In this document: positions 15,513 to 22,176 of the stretch, piece by piece
How positions within the stretch are numbered: position 1 is the first letter of the stretch
Layout of the letters: every line of letters starts with the position of its first letter
Translations under genes and position numbers: made by a program
The notes under the pieces: generated by a model
The model's database searches: none
Told to the model about the DNA's origin: nothing
The model's input: only the letters and a program-made list of their open reading frames with translations
Source: a virus
DNA: 23,041 nt
IMG/VR virus record: IMGVR_UViG_3300030060_007442
Coordinates: 1-23,041 of that record
Strand: one strand, 5' to 3'

Positions 15513-15544
15513 AAGTCTTTTAGTTATCGGATGCTTATCCTATA

Positions 15545-17347
15545 TTAGGAAGCACCGGCCTCACCGAGGAGACCACGAACGATAACAAGTCCGTACATGT
15601 CAGGACGTACCATCTTCTTAGCGTAACGGGTCATGACACCCTTACGTGGCACGAAGTCTTCCGTACCAAAGATGGTTGGTGTGACCTGCAATGGTACATA
15701 AGGAGCGTACACGAAACCACTTTCGAGGAACGAGCTGCCCTTACGGCCAACGAGGAGTACGTTACGCAAGAAGTAAGGATCGACATAAACGTCAAACTTC
15801 TTGCTCAAGCTACCGGCCTTAACAGCACCGATGGTGCCACGGTCCTGGTCAGCAGTCACGCTTGCGCGGAAACCACTTGTGAACTCAAGAATGTTAGCAA
15901 CTTCTGGGGAACAAACAACAAAGTTTGCGCCACCGCGAAGTGTCTTTCTGTGGATCTGAGCGCTAACGTCATTGATAGTTTCGATGAGTGTCTCATACCA
16001 CTCGCTAACAGTACCAGTGAAGTCAGGAGAAGCGCTAGTAGCGCCAAGCTCATTACCGCTGCTATCAACGAACAAGCCAGGAGCACGCGACCAGTAACGA
16101 GTACCAGCAGTGGCGCCCTCAACAAGTTCACCAAGAAGCTCACGGTCAATTTCAAGAGCAATCTGCTCAGAAAGAATACCAGTCAACTCGACCTCAGCGT
16201 CCAAGTTGTGATAAGCATTGAGGTCTTGTCCCAATTCTGGGGTCCACTTTGCTTTCAACTTCTTGGTCTGCGCAGTAACAGCAATACTGTCGACCTTGAT
16301 GTCGATTTCAGGAATTGACTGATATCCACCATCGTCGGTGGCGCCTATCTTGTCAGTACCATCGGTTTTACCGGCAGGAGTTGGCTCTTCAAGTGCCCAT
16401 GGGGCGGCACCCGCTACAGAACCGAGACCGGTCCCTTGACCGAAAGTATCCTTTAAGGGAACACTGAGTGCCGATGGTGCGTCTGCAGCTGCGGCGTTTG
16501 TATCGTCATCGTTGACGATAACCATAACCAACTTGTTTTTGACAACTCTTGTCAATCTTCTGACGATAACTGCTCCGTTCGTAGTAGTTCCTTCAAAAGC
16601 GGACAATTTGCCAAAATCAACTGAGGTTTGGGAGCCGACAACGCCATTAACTTTAAAATCTGCAGATGTAATGTCGTTAGTAGACTGGTATACACCGACC
16701 TTGGTGGCTGCTGGCATTGCAAGAATATCAGCATCAAAACGAATAGCCTTCTTTTGTGCTTCAGTCAATGCACTAACAGCAACATTTGTCACTGCAGTTC
16801 CACCAAGCTCAGTAAGAACGTCACCAGTAATCGCGATCATGGTTGGATCACCTGTCGAACCGGTAGGACTAGAACCACCGTGGCCAAGGTTGTAGTGTCC
16901 ACTAGGGCCGGAGCCGTCGCTTGGGGACAAGTCAACACCACCAGTGATTTGGCTAGCAAGCTTGTTGCCACCATAAACTGATTCGTCTTGTGCGGCGCCT
17001 AAGCGGGCGCTGTTGTGCGAAAAGTCAAGGAAAAAGATCAGACCACTTGGCAAGCTCATTGGCTGAACCGAAACGAGGTCGTTAGCAATCAATCCACCGA
17101 ATACACGACGAACGATTGGGAAAGCAACTGCTGCGAAGCCTTCGACGTCGCCAGCAGCCATTGCGGAAGCCTCACGAAGAAGCTCCTTAGCCTGGTTTTC
17201 AAGCAAGACGGCCATTCCTTGCTTCTGTTGTCCTTCGTTCAAACCTTCGAGAAGACCGGTCTGCTCCCACTTGTTAAGTAGAGCTTCGCCTTCCTTCTGG
17301 ACGTTACGAGTGACAACACCTTCAGTTAGTTTTTGTAATACAGACAT
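15545..17347 (-). CDS. gp23: Major capsid protein (T4 gp23-like)
   Basis: This 600-residue protein carries the gp23 signature VRRVFGGLIANDLVSVQPMS followed by LPSGLIFFLDF, and later KAKWTPELGQDLNAYHNLD, ALEIDRELLGELV and GANFVVCSPEVANILE. The N-terminal 60-70 residues (LLENQAKELLREASAMAAGD) look like the propeptide that the prohead protease removes in T4-like phages. LRE59|A60 and DVE69|G70 fit the (hydrophobic)-x-Glu cleavage rule. An extended Gly/Thr/Ala-rich stretch lies at about 125-250. GGAGG precedes the ATG by 9 bases. It is preceded by the scaffold gene (25-base gap) and followed by a strong terminator, as expected for the most abundant late protein. Confidence 0.95.
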   Translation of the reverse strand: MSVLQKLTEGVVTRNVQKEGEALLNKWEQTGLLEGLNEGQQKQGMAVLLENQAKELLREASAMAAGDVEGFAAVAFPIVRRVFGGLIANDLVSVQPMSLPSGLIFFLDFSHNSARLGAAQDESVYGGNKLASQITGGVDLSPSDGSGPSGHYNLGHGGSSPTGSTGDPTMIAITGDVLTELGGTAVTNVAVSALTEAQKKAIRFDADILAMPAATKVGVYQSTNDITSADFKVNGVVGSQTSVDFGKLSAFEGTTTNGAVIVRRLTRVVKNKLVMVIVNDDDTNAAAADAPSALSVPLKDTFGQGTGLGSVAGAAPWALEEPTPAGKTDGTDKIGATDDGGYQSIPEIDIKVDSIAVTAQTKKLKAKWTPELGQDLNAYHNLDAEVELTGILSEQIALEIDRELLGELVEGATAGTRYWSRAPGLFVDSSGNELGATSASPDFTGTVSEWYETLIETINDVSAQIHRKTLRGGANFVVCSPEVANILEFTSGFRASVTADQDRGTIGAVKAGSLSKKFDVYVDPYFLRNVLLVGRKGSSFLESGFVYAPYVPLQVTPTIFGTEDFVPRKGVMTRYAKKMVRPDMYGLVIVRGLLGEAGAS

Positions 17348-17372
17348 TGTATTATACCTCCAAAAATGTTAT

Positions 17373-18581
17373 TTATTTCTTTATACCTGCCAGTCTTTGC
17401 AATCTATCGAATGCTGGGTTGGCAGCTGTTTGTTTTTGCTCATTACGAGCGGCGACAAGTAGCGTTGACCTTCTAGATACCGCTTCACTTAGACTGCTCA
17501 TCTTCTTCTCTGCAGGTGAAGAGGTGATTGTCTCTTGGAGTGTATCGAAAACGATCTTTGCTTCTTGAACAGTTTCGGCTTTTGAAATGGCTTCAACAAT
17601 TTTTTCTTTTTGTCGCTCATTCAGGGAGGCATTCTCTAAAGCCCGGTTAATATACAACAACTTCGCGTTAGAAACATTTGAGGTTTCCAACTTTTGTTGC
17701 AAAGTTTCTAGTGTTGTAGTAAATTTATCATTCTGCGTCTTCAATTTTTGAGCCGCGGATGTTAAAGTCTTGTTTTCTTTTTGTAAAGCTGCTACTGTTT
17801 TGCGTAGCTCTTCATTTTCTTCTTTTACCTCGCTGTCTTGCTCTCTAGCAAGCAGCATGGCTTCGTATTCTTTCATAATAGACTCAGGTGTTCCTGCCCA
17901 ACCACTCTTTTGTGGTTCGAAATCAACGCGAACAGCCTCAAGAATCTCATCAATGTCGATATCTTCGTCGATATCCATGTCACCAAGCACTTCAGCGACC
18001 ATATCTGGTGTAATGTCCACTCCTAGGTCTGCTTCAGGATCAGAAACATCGGCTACATCATCAAGATCGGAGTCAAAGCCTGTTGCTTCTTCGTCTGATA
18101 GGTCTATTCCGATTTCATCGTCGGCAATTTCATCGCCTGTAGCAAACGGACCTTCCTCTTCTTCCTCTTCTGGAAGTTCTGCCCTTAAAGAGTCAAGCTT
18201 AATGTTTATGATTTCGTCATCTGGGTCGCCTAAATCTGGATCAAAAGCGTCTGGGATGTCTCCGATTGTGCTATCTGCGAATTCTTGAGCTGCTGCGTCA
18301 TCCGTTTCATCATCAACGTCAGATACAGGGTCCTCATCAGGTGTATCAAGGCCAAACATGTCGTCGCCAGCAAGAGCTTCTTCTTCGCCCATTTCTGCGG
18401 CCATAGGATCTTCTTGACCTAGGGCTGCTAAGGCGTCATCCTCTTCGGCCTCAAGCAAACTGTTCATTGCTTGTCTAACTTCTTCGGAATACTTTTCTAT
18501 TACAAGGTTTTCAGCATTCTTTAGTGCTGCTTCTTTTAGAGCGGCAGCGTCGACGATTGCTCTTTCCAGTAGGCTTGACAT
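17373..18581 (-). CDS. gp22: Prohead core scaffolding protein (T4 gp22-like)
   Basis: The 402-residue protein is strongly acidic. Residues 1-45 are helical (LLERAIVDAAALKEAALKNA). About 45-215 is a long Asp/Glu-rich region (DEDPVSDVDDETDD and similar). About 225-320 is a coiled coil (EENEELRKTVAALQKENKTL). The C-terminus ends FDRLQRLAGIKK, close to the 'RLQ.LAG' ending of gp22-type scaffolds. It would form the transient core around which gp23 assembles and be degraded by the protease. T4 gp22 has 269 residues, so this one is larger because of the acidic region. It lies immediately before gp23, as in T4. AGGAG precedes the ATG. Confidence 0.82.
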   Translation of the reverse strand: MSSLLERAIVDAAALKEAALKNAENLVIEKYSEEVRQAMNSLLEAEEDDALAALGQEDPMAAEMGEEEALAGDDMFGLDTPDEDPVSDVDDETDDAAAQEFADSTIGDIPDAFDPDLGDPDDEIINIKLDSLRAELPEEEEEEGPFATGDEIADDEIGIDLSDEEATGFDSDLDDVADVSDPEADLGVDITPDMVAEVLGDMDIDEDIDIDEILEAVRVDFEPQKSGWAGTPESIMKEYEAMLLAREQDSEVKEENEELRKTVAALQKENKTLTSAAQKLKTQNDKFTTTLETLQQKLETSNVSNAKLLYINRALENASLNERQKEKIVEAISKAETVQEAKIVFDTLQETITSSPAEKKMSSLSEAVSRRSTLLVAARNEQKQTAANPAFDRLQRLAGIKK

Positions 18582-18685
18582 ATTATAAAACTCCTAAATT
18601 ATGATATAAGTGTAAACACACGAATAGTTTCTCTAAATAATTAGTTGTGATAATATTCAAACGGAGGGAAAATTTTTTGAGGCTT

Positions 18686-19120
18686 CTAGAAGGTAGAGCA
18701 GGCGGCATAAAGCGTAAACGTTGTAGCTGCGCCATTCGCAACAAAAGCAACCCTATCAGCACCAGCAATATCAAGTATATAATTTGTTCTTGCGGTAGGT
18801 GCTGTAATCTGAACTACATTTAAAGCATCGGTCGCTGTACCATCAAGATCTGATGGCATTGTAAGTTTAGACCAGGCTTGAAATGCGTGGTGCCAAACAT
18901 ACACCGTAAGGTGGTTATCGGTATTATTGCCAAGAATACTCAAATGAAGATATCTTTGGTTTTCTGTTGCATATCCGTGAGCAACAGTTGTCGGTGCCGA
19001 TGAATTGGTCGAATGAAGAGTAACCACGGCTGTGCTGCTAGCTCCGTTTAAATTCTTCGGGCGCCGAGTACGACCCCAGCTGCTGTATGTGTGAAAACCT
19101 GAACTTGTACTTACTGCCAT
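18686..19120 (-). CDS. Small beta-rich protein, probably virion-associated
   Basis: The 144-residue protein starts MAVSTSSGFHTYSSWGRTRR and has beta segments (QRYLHLSILGNN, HLTVYVWHHAFQAWSKL, TNYILDIAGADRVAFVANG) ending TLYAACSTF. The composition (Ala, Thr, Ser, Asn) is that of a secreted or virion protein. I do not recognise a named family. It begins 6 bases after the bS21 stop, and its ribosome-binding site AAGAGGT overlaps that stop codon, so the two are probably translationally coupled. The 104-base gap after it is AT-rich, with no clear terminator. It contains CTTCTAGAAG near the stop and a GTGT/ACAC mini-hairpin. A head decoration or minor capsid role is possible. Confidence 0.68.
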   Translation of the reverse strand: MAVSTSSGFHTYSSWGRTRRPKNLNGASSTAVVTLHSTNSSAPTTVAHGYATENQRYLHLSILGNNTDNHLTVYVWHHAFQAWSKLTMPSDLDGTATDALNVVQITAPTARTNYILDIAGADRVAFVANGAATTFTLYAACSTF

Positions 19121-19126
19121 AGTATT

Positions 19127-19372
19127 CTACCTCTTTTTATATTCGTCAGCATACTTTGCTTTTTCTTTTTCTGCTGCTCTTTTAATTAGTCTCTTCTTTT
19201 CCAATTTCTTCATTCTTCTTTTGACTGAAGGCTTGGTATAGTATCTGCGTTCTCTTACTTCTTCAAGAATACCGCACTTCTTTACCTTTCTGGTAAACTT
19301 TTTGACCAGCTTTTCAAACTGTTGCTGATCCCTAATATAGATCTCTGCGTGTACTGGTGTTTTACGTCCCAT
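19127..19372 (-). CDS. rpsU: Phage-encoded ribosomal protein bS21
   Basis: The 81-residue protein has the bS21 pattern: a first strand (AEIYIRDQQQFEKLVKKF), then TRKVKKCGILEEVRERRYYT, KPSVKRRMKK, and a long basic helix (KRLIKRAAEKEKAKYADEYK). Cellular bS21 is typically about 60-70 residues; this one has a short N-terminal addition. In bacteria bS21 sits near the 3' end of 16S rRNA and helps in initiation at Shine-Dalgarno sites. A phage copy could enter host ribosomes and favour phage mRNA. That is established as a hypothesis for marine phage homologues but not shown here. AAGGA stands 6 bases before the ATG, and the gene is embedded among head genes 10 bases after the upstream stop. Confidence 0.93.
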   Translation of the reverse strand: MGRKTPVHAEIYIRDQQQFEKLVKKFTRKVKKCGILEEVRERRYYTKPSVKRRMKKLEKKRLIKRAAEKEKAKYADEYKKR

Positions 19373-19382
19373 TATAAATCCT

Positions 19383-19805
19383 TTACTTTAATGCGTTCCA
19401 TTTTTGACCTGCCAAACTAAACAAACCGCTGATATCTACGCCTGAATCGGTTGGATCCCTACCAGCAAGGGGGCCTTGAGGCGACGTAGTGCCTTTTGGG
19501 TTTCCAGCGGAGGACAAAGGCTGGGTTCCTTCAAAAACATTTGCCATTCTTTCTCCGCCGATAGCATCAAGCATCTTTCTTTTAGTCTCAAGAAGCTTCT
19601 TGCGATGCTCTTCTTCTCTTTCTTCGTTGAGTTTTTGTTTTACCTGAGGGCTTGGCTGCTGTGGTGCTTGTTGCTCAAGCATTATGTTCTGTGCTTTGGT
19701 CAAACCAAACGCCACTTCTGCTATTATCTCTGAGAGAACACCCTCTTCGAAGAGTGCCTCTTTAACACACTCTTTAATCATTGCTTTTAATTCTGAACGT
19801 TTCAT
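19383..19805 (-). CDS. Small helical protein in the prohead cluster, function unknown
   Basis: The 140-residue protein begins MKRSELKAMIKECVKEALFE, an amphipathic helix start that recurs in phage head-cluster proteins. A charged coiled-coil stretch follows (about 55-80; KLNEEREEEHRKKLLETKRK), and the tail is Gly/Pro/Ser-rich, with SGLFSLAGQKW. The ATG follows the protease stop directly (TAGATG). Only a weak ribosome-binding site is seen (GAGA), so coupling to protease translation is likely. Its position next to the protease fits a small prohead core component like T4 gp67/gp68, but there is no sequence proof. Confidence 0.72.
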   Translation of the reverse strand: MKRSELKAMIKECVKEALFEEGVLSEIIAEVAFGLTKAQNIMLEQQAPQQPSPQVKQKLNEEREEEHRKKLLETKRKMLDAIGGERMANVFEGTQPLSSAGNPKGTTSPQGPLAGRDPTDSGVDISGLFSLAGQKWNALK

Positions 19806-20408
19806 CTAATTCTCAAACTTATGTAATATATCGTTTAATGCTCTGTTTATCTTATAACCCTTGGTATAAACATTTGGTCGTTCTCTTGCTTCAGTCATCA
19901 TGAAAGCTCCAGGTGTTGAAGGATCTGAAACCATATCGAAGCAAATCAACTGAAAGTCGTCCTCAACAAGAGTGATGCCGTTACTTTCCTTTACAGAGCC
20001 CATGCCACGAGAAGAGATACCCAATTGAACACCTGATTCAACTAGCGAGCGAAGTATCTTACCTGATGGTGTTTCAAGAACTCTAATCTTGCCCATGCAC
20101 TTTTTACCTTCCATCCAAATCTTTGTTACCATATGTGAAGCATTGTTAAGATTGATAACTGAACTATCTGGGTGGTCGAGTTCTCCGAGGGCCCTGCGCT
20201 CTTTTACGAGTTGTGCGTAGTTCTTTACTTCTCTCTCCAAGATAGCTTGGGGATACATACGACCATTACCGTTCTTGGTTTCTGCCATTTGCATCAAGCC
20301 TGACAGCATAAGCCCGCCTTCAGCAACAAACCTCTTCTCATCTTCAGTGAGCAGGTCCTGACATACACCACCTTCGCATAGTTGAAAATATTCTCTTATT
20401 AACTTCAT
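19806..20408 (-). CDS. gp21: Prohead core protease (T4 gp21-like)
   Basis: The 200-residue serine protease matures the prohead by cutting scaffold and capsid propeptides. Signatures seen are NGNGRMYPQAILEREV (about 46-61), GELDHPDSSVINLNNASH (75-92, with candidate catalytic His79), GISSRGMGSV (130-139, nucleophile Ser132 or Ser133) and SDPSTPGAF (161-169). These fit the herpesvirus/T4 gp21 assembly-protease family. Length is close to T4 gp21 (212 residues). AAGAGGT precedes the ATG by 6 bases. It lies in the expected position between portal and scaffold/capsid genes. Confidence 0.93.
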   Translation of the reverse strand: MKLIREYFQLCEGGVCQDLLTEDEKRFVAEGGLMLSGLMQMAETKNGNGRMYPQAILEREVKNYAQLVKERRALGELDHPDSSVINLNNASHMVTKIWMEGKKCMGKIRVLETPSGKILRSLVESGVQLGISSRGMGSVKESNGITLVEDDFQLICFDMVSDPSTPGAFMMTEARERPNVYTKGYKINRALNDILHKFEN

Positions 20409-20420
20409 CTTTAACCTCTT

Positions 20421-20435
20421 GCGGGGATTACCCGC
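20421..20435 (-). promoter_or_regulatory. GC-rich hairpin just before the protease ribosome-binding site
   Basis: GCGGG-TAATC-CCCGC on the minus strand is a perfect 5-bp GC stem ending 4 bases before the AAGAGGT ribosome-binding site of the protease gene. No T tract follows. It may tune protease translation or mark an RNA end, or it may be a coincidence. Confidence 0.3.
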
Positions 20436-20440
20436 GCCAT

Positions 20441-20506
20441 CTACGAGCCCTTACAACAGTTTGCAACAGGGCGAATCATCCATCTTATAGTTGCGAAAGA
20501 CTGCAT
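20441..20506 (-). CDS. Possible 21-residue micro-ORF
   Basis: The ATG at 20506 starts only 2 bases after the stop of the membrane-protein gene, with AAGGAG 5 bases upstream of it. The ORF ends with TAG at 20441. The product begins MQSFATIRWM and ends CCKGS. It is short, with one Arg-Trp stretch and a Cys pair. The excellent ribosome-binding site and tight operon spacing support translation. The tiny length and lack of a known family do not. It could be a leader peptide for the protease gene. A 9-codon ORF starts directly after its stop but looks like chance. Confidence 0.42.
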   Translation of the reverse strand: MQSFATIRWMIRPVANCCKGS

Positions 20507-20508
20507 GT

Positions 20509-20811
20509 TTACTCCTTATTAAAGCTTAGCTTTATGCCGTTATCATCAAAAGTCATTGCCAACACATAACTTACAAAAGAACCCAGGCAACCTAGAAACA
20601 ATCCAGTTACCGGAGAATAGTCAAAAGTAAATAGTTCTGTGAAATCGTTTGCTGCCCACAAAAATAGCCCTGACCAAAAGCCTGTACACATGGGACAAGA
20701 TAGAAGCTCGCCCATCCAGCCCTCTGTAGGGCGGATTTTATCAAAGATTTTACCGTATACTAGGATTTGGGTGAGTCCGGCGCAAACAAGAGAAAAATAT
20801 ACTAGCTGCAT
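20509..20811 (-). CDS. Small membrane protein, DUF1360-like
   Basis: This 100-residue protein has a hydrophobic N-terminal segment (about 1-20, QLVYFSLVCAGLTQILVYG), a loop with GELLSCPMCTGFWSG (34-48) leading into a second hydrophobic stretch, and a third (about 68-88, GLFLGCLGSFVSYVLAM). The Cys-Pro-x-Cys-Thr-Gly-Phe-Trp motif is what I remember of the DUF1360 family of small phage and Bacillus membrane proteins. Function is unknown. It overlaps the upstream gene by 10 bases, so it belongs to the head operon. A host-membrane role (for example prohead assembly at the membrane, as T4 proheads do) is only an inference. A holin is less likely because of the CxxC motif. Confidence 0.72.
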   Translation of the reverse strand: MQLVYFSLVCAGLTQILVYGKIFDKIRPTEGWMGELLSCPMCTGFWSGLFLWAANDFTELFTFDYSPVTGLFLGCLGSFVSYVLAMTFDDNGIKLSFNKE

Positions 20812-21356
20812 TCTTCCTCTTTTCTTTTGTGTTCGCGGACGAGAGAATAGTTGTACTGAAATCCATACGGCGCGATGCCCGGGTTCATAGAGCCCTTTCT
20901 ATCTGATTGTGGAACATCGCCTAGCTCTGTAGAATCCTCTGGTCCAGGATTCAGAAGGCTATCAAGTCGTTCGTCTTCAATATCGCTGGAGTTTCTGAAG
21001 AATGGTTTCTCATTGCTTATGTACTCGCTTATGGAAAACAAGGCTGCTTGGAGTTGGTCGACCCCTGGAATCTTTGACTCCAGCACCATAGCTTCCAGTG
21101 AGCCATAGACGTTACCACCTCTTATTGAGGACCTATCAATGATGCCTCGCTTAACTAGATAATTGAGCATTCGGTCTTGAGCATCATAAGCTTTATCACT
21201 CATCTGCTCTTTTGGAAAAACTGTGCATTTATTGTTTTCAGTCGACAAAACAATATCAATGTCTTCATGATCAAAAATCATAATGTTACCGTTAAGCGTT
21301 CTTCTAGCTTTTAGTTTAATTCTAGGGTGCTTTTCTATGTCAACTGATATGGTCAT
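20802..21356 (-). CDS. Conserved-looking head-cluster protein of unknown function
   Basis: The 184-residue protein has an N-terminal beta-rich part (HPRIKLKARRTLNGNIMIFD, DIDIVLSTENNKCTVFPKE) and a middle with YLVKRGIIDRSSIRGGNVYG. A helical stretch follows (VDQLQAALFSISEYISNEKP), and the tail is acidic and Pro-rich. I have the impression of a family found beside portal genes in marine T4-like phages, without assigned function. It overlaps both neighbours (17 and 10 bases). No catalytic motif is seen. Possible roles are portal-associated or core protein. Confidence 0.75.
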   Translation of the reverse strand: MTISVDIEKHPRIKLKARRTLNGNIMIFDHEDIDIVLSTENNKCTVFPKEQMSDKAYDAQDRMLNYLVKRGIIDRSSIRGGNVYGSLEAMVLESKIPGVDQLQAALFSISEYISNEKPFFRNSSDIEDERLDSLLNPGPEDSTELGDVPQSDRKGSMNPGIAPYGFQYNYSLVREHKRKEEECS

Positions 21357-22176
21357 CTTTTTGTATCTCTTCTACTAAGTCTTGTGTTTTTAATACCAAC
21401 TCAATTAGATTAGTATCTATTTCTTTTTCTTTGTAAGATTCCAATATTGAGTATACTTTATCTATCTTTTCTTTTAAAGAACTATCTTCACTAACATCTG
21501 GATCTTGCTTACATTTTACTAACTCTTGCTTAAGTGAGCCGATCTCTTCATTTAAGAAGTATTTCATTTCTAAGCCATTATCAGAAAAAGACGATATATA
21601 TTTTGTGAGTAGCTCTTTTTGGTTTTCATTCAATTTGTCCGAATACTCTTCGTTAAACTTGTTAACAAAAGTTCCATATATAATATTATCCATAGGTTGC
21701 TGCTTCTCTTCTGTAAAGTTGACTGATGCCGACATTTGGTCTATGATGTTTTCTTCTAAAAGAACCCTGTCCTTTACAGGTAAGGCTTCTTGAAAAATAG
21801 AATATACTGTTGCTATGTTCTTATAGTTTGGAACAAAGTTCTTAAATAAGTTTTTTGATAAAGTTTTATTTATTTTGTTTATCAATGCGGACTGCTCTTT
21901 GAAAATTGTACCCCTGTTAAGGCCAGAATACTTCTGCTTTGCCTCAACAACGATCTTTTCTGCTAGTCTCTTTTCAATGTCCTTGGTCTCGTATATGCTT
22001 CTATACACATCTAGTTCCTTACTAAGCTCGGTACCGTTGGCAAAATGCTCTTTCATAATTGAAACTATCTTATTTTGCTTGTGTTTATTGTTTTTAACAA
22101 CTGATTTGGTGAGTTCTCTAATGAGGGCCTCGTAAACAAAGGCCGTGTTTCGCTTCTTATTGTGCTTCAGTCTCAT
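21340..22176 (-). CDS. Helical Lys/Glu-rich protein next to portal, function unknown
   Basis: The 278-residue protein is almost wholly helical in appearance. It starts MRLKHNKKRNTAFVYEALIR and includes EKRLAEKIVVEAKQKYSGLN, ALINKINKTLSKNLFKNF and DNIIYGTFVNKFNEEY. A coiled-coil stretch follows near 215-270 (SLKQELVKCKQDP to DLVEEIQKDD). The 'KKRNT...YE.L.R' start and 'SALI..IN...' segment recall an unnamed protein found next to portal genes in marine phages. It overlaps the portal by 20 bases, so the two are probably co-translated. A scaffold-like or prohead-core role (as T4 gp68) is possible but unproven. Confidence 0.78.
   Translation of the reverse strand: MRLKHNKKRNTAFVYEALIRELTKSVVKNNKHKQNKIVSIMKEHFANGTELSKELDVYRSIYETKDIEKRLAEKIVVEAKQKYSGLNRGTIFKEQSALINKINKTLSKNLFKNFVPNYKNIATVYSIFQEALPVKDRVLLEENIIDQMSASVNFTEEKQQPMDNIIYGTFVNKFNEEYSDKLNENQKELLTKYISSFSDNGLEMKYFLNEEIGSLKQELVKCKQDPDVSEDSSLKEKIDKVYSILESYKEKEIDTNLIELVLKTQDLVEEIQKDDHIS

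Noticed and set aside
17348-17372. AAATAAATAAC just before gp23 as a T4-type late promoter
   Set aside because: It coincides with the scaffold stop codon in an AT-rich gap, is only a partial match to TATAAATA, and lies too close to the start codon to separate from chance.
18583-18774. Minus-strand 63-codon frame spanning the gap between the small beta-rich gene and the scaffold gene
   Set aside because: It starts inside the upstream gene without a ribosome-binding site, and the peptide looks like out-of-frame coding sequence followed by AT-rich spacer.
20411-20440. 9-codon ORF immediately after the micro-ORF stop (TAGATG)
   Set aside because: It is too short to judge, and its sequence is mostly the GC hairpin. 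It is probably chance.
20509-20811. Small membrane protein as a holin
   Set aside because: The SCPMCTGFW motif and its location in the prohead cluster, with no lysis genes nearby, fit a DUF1360-like protein better.
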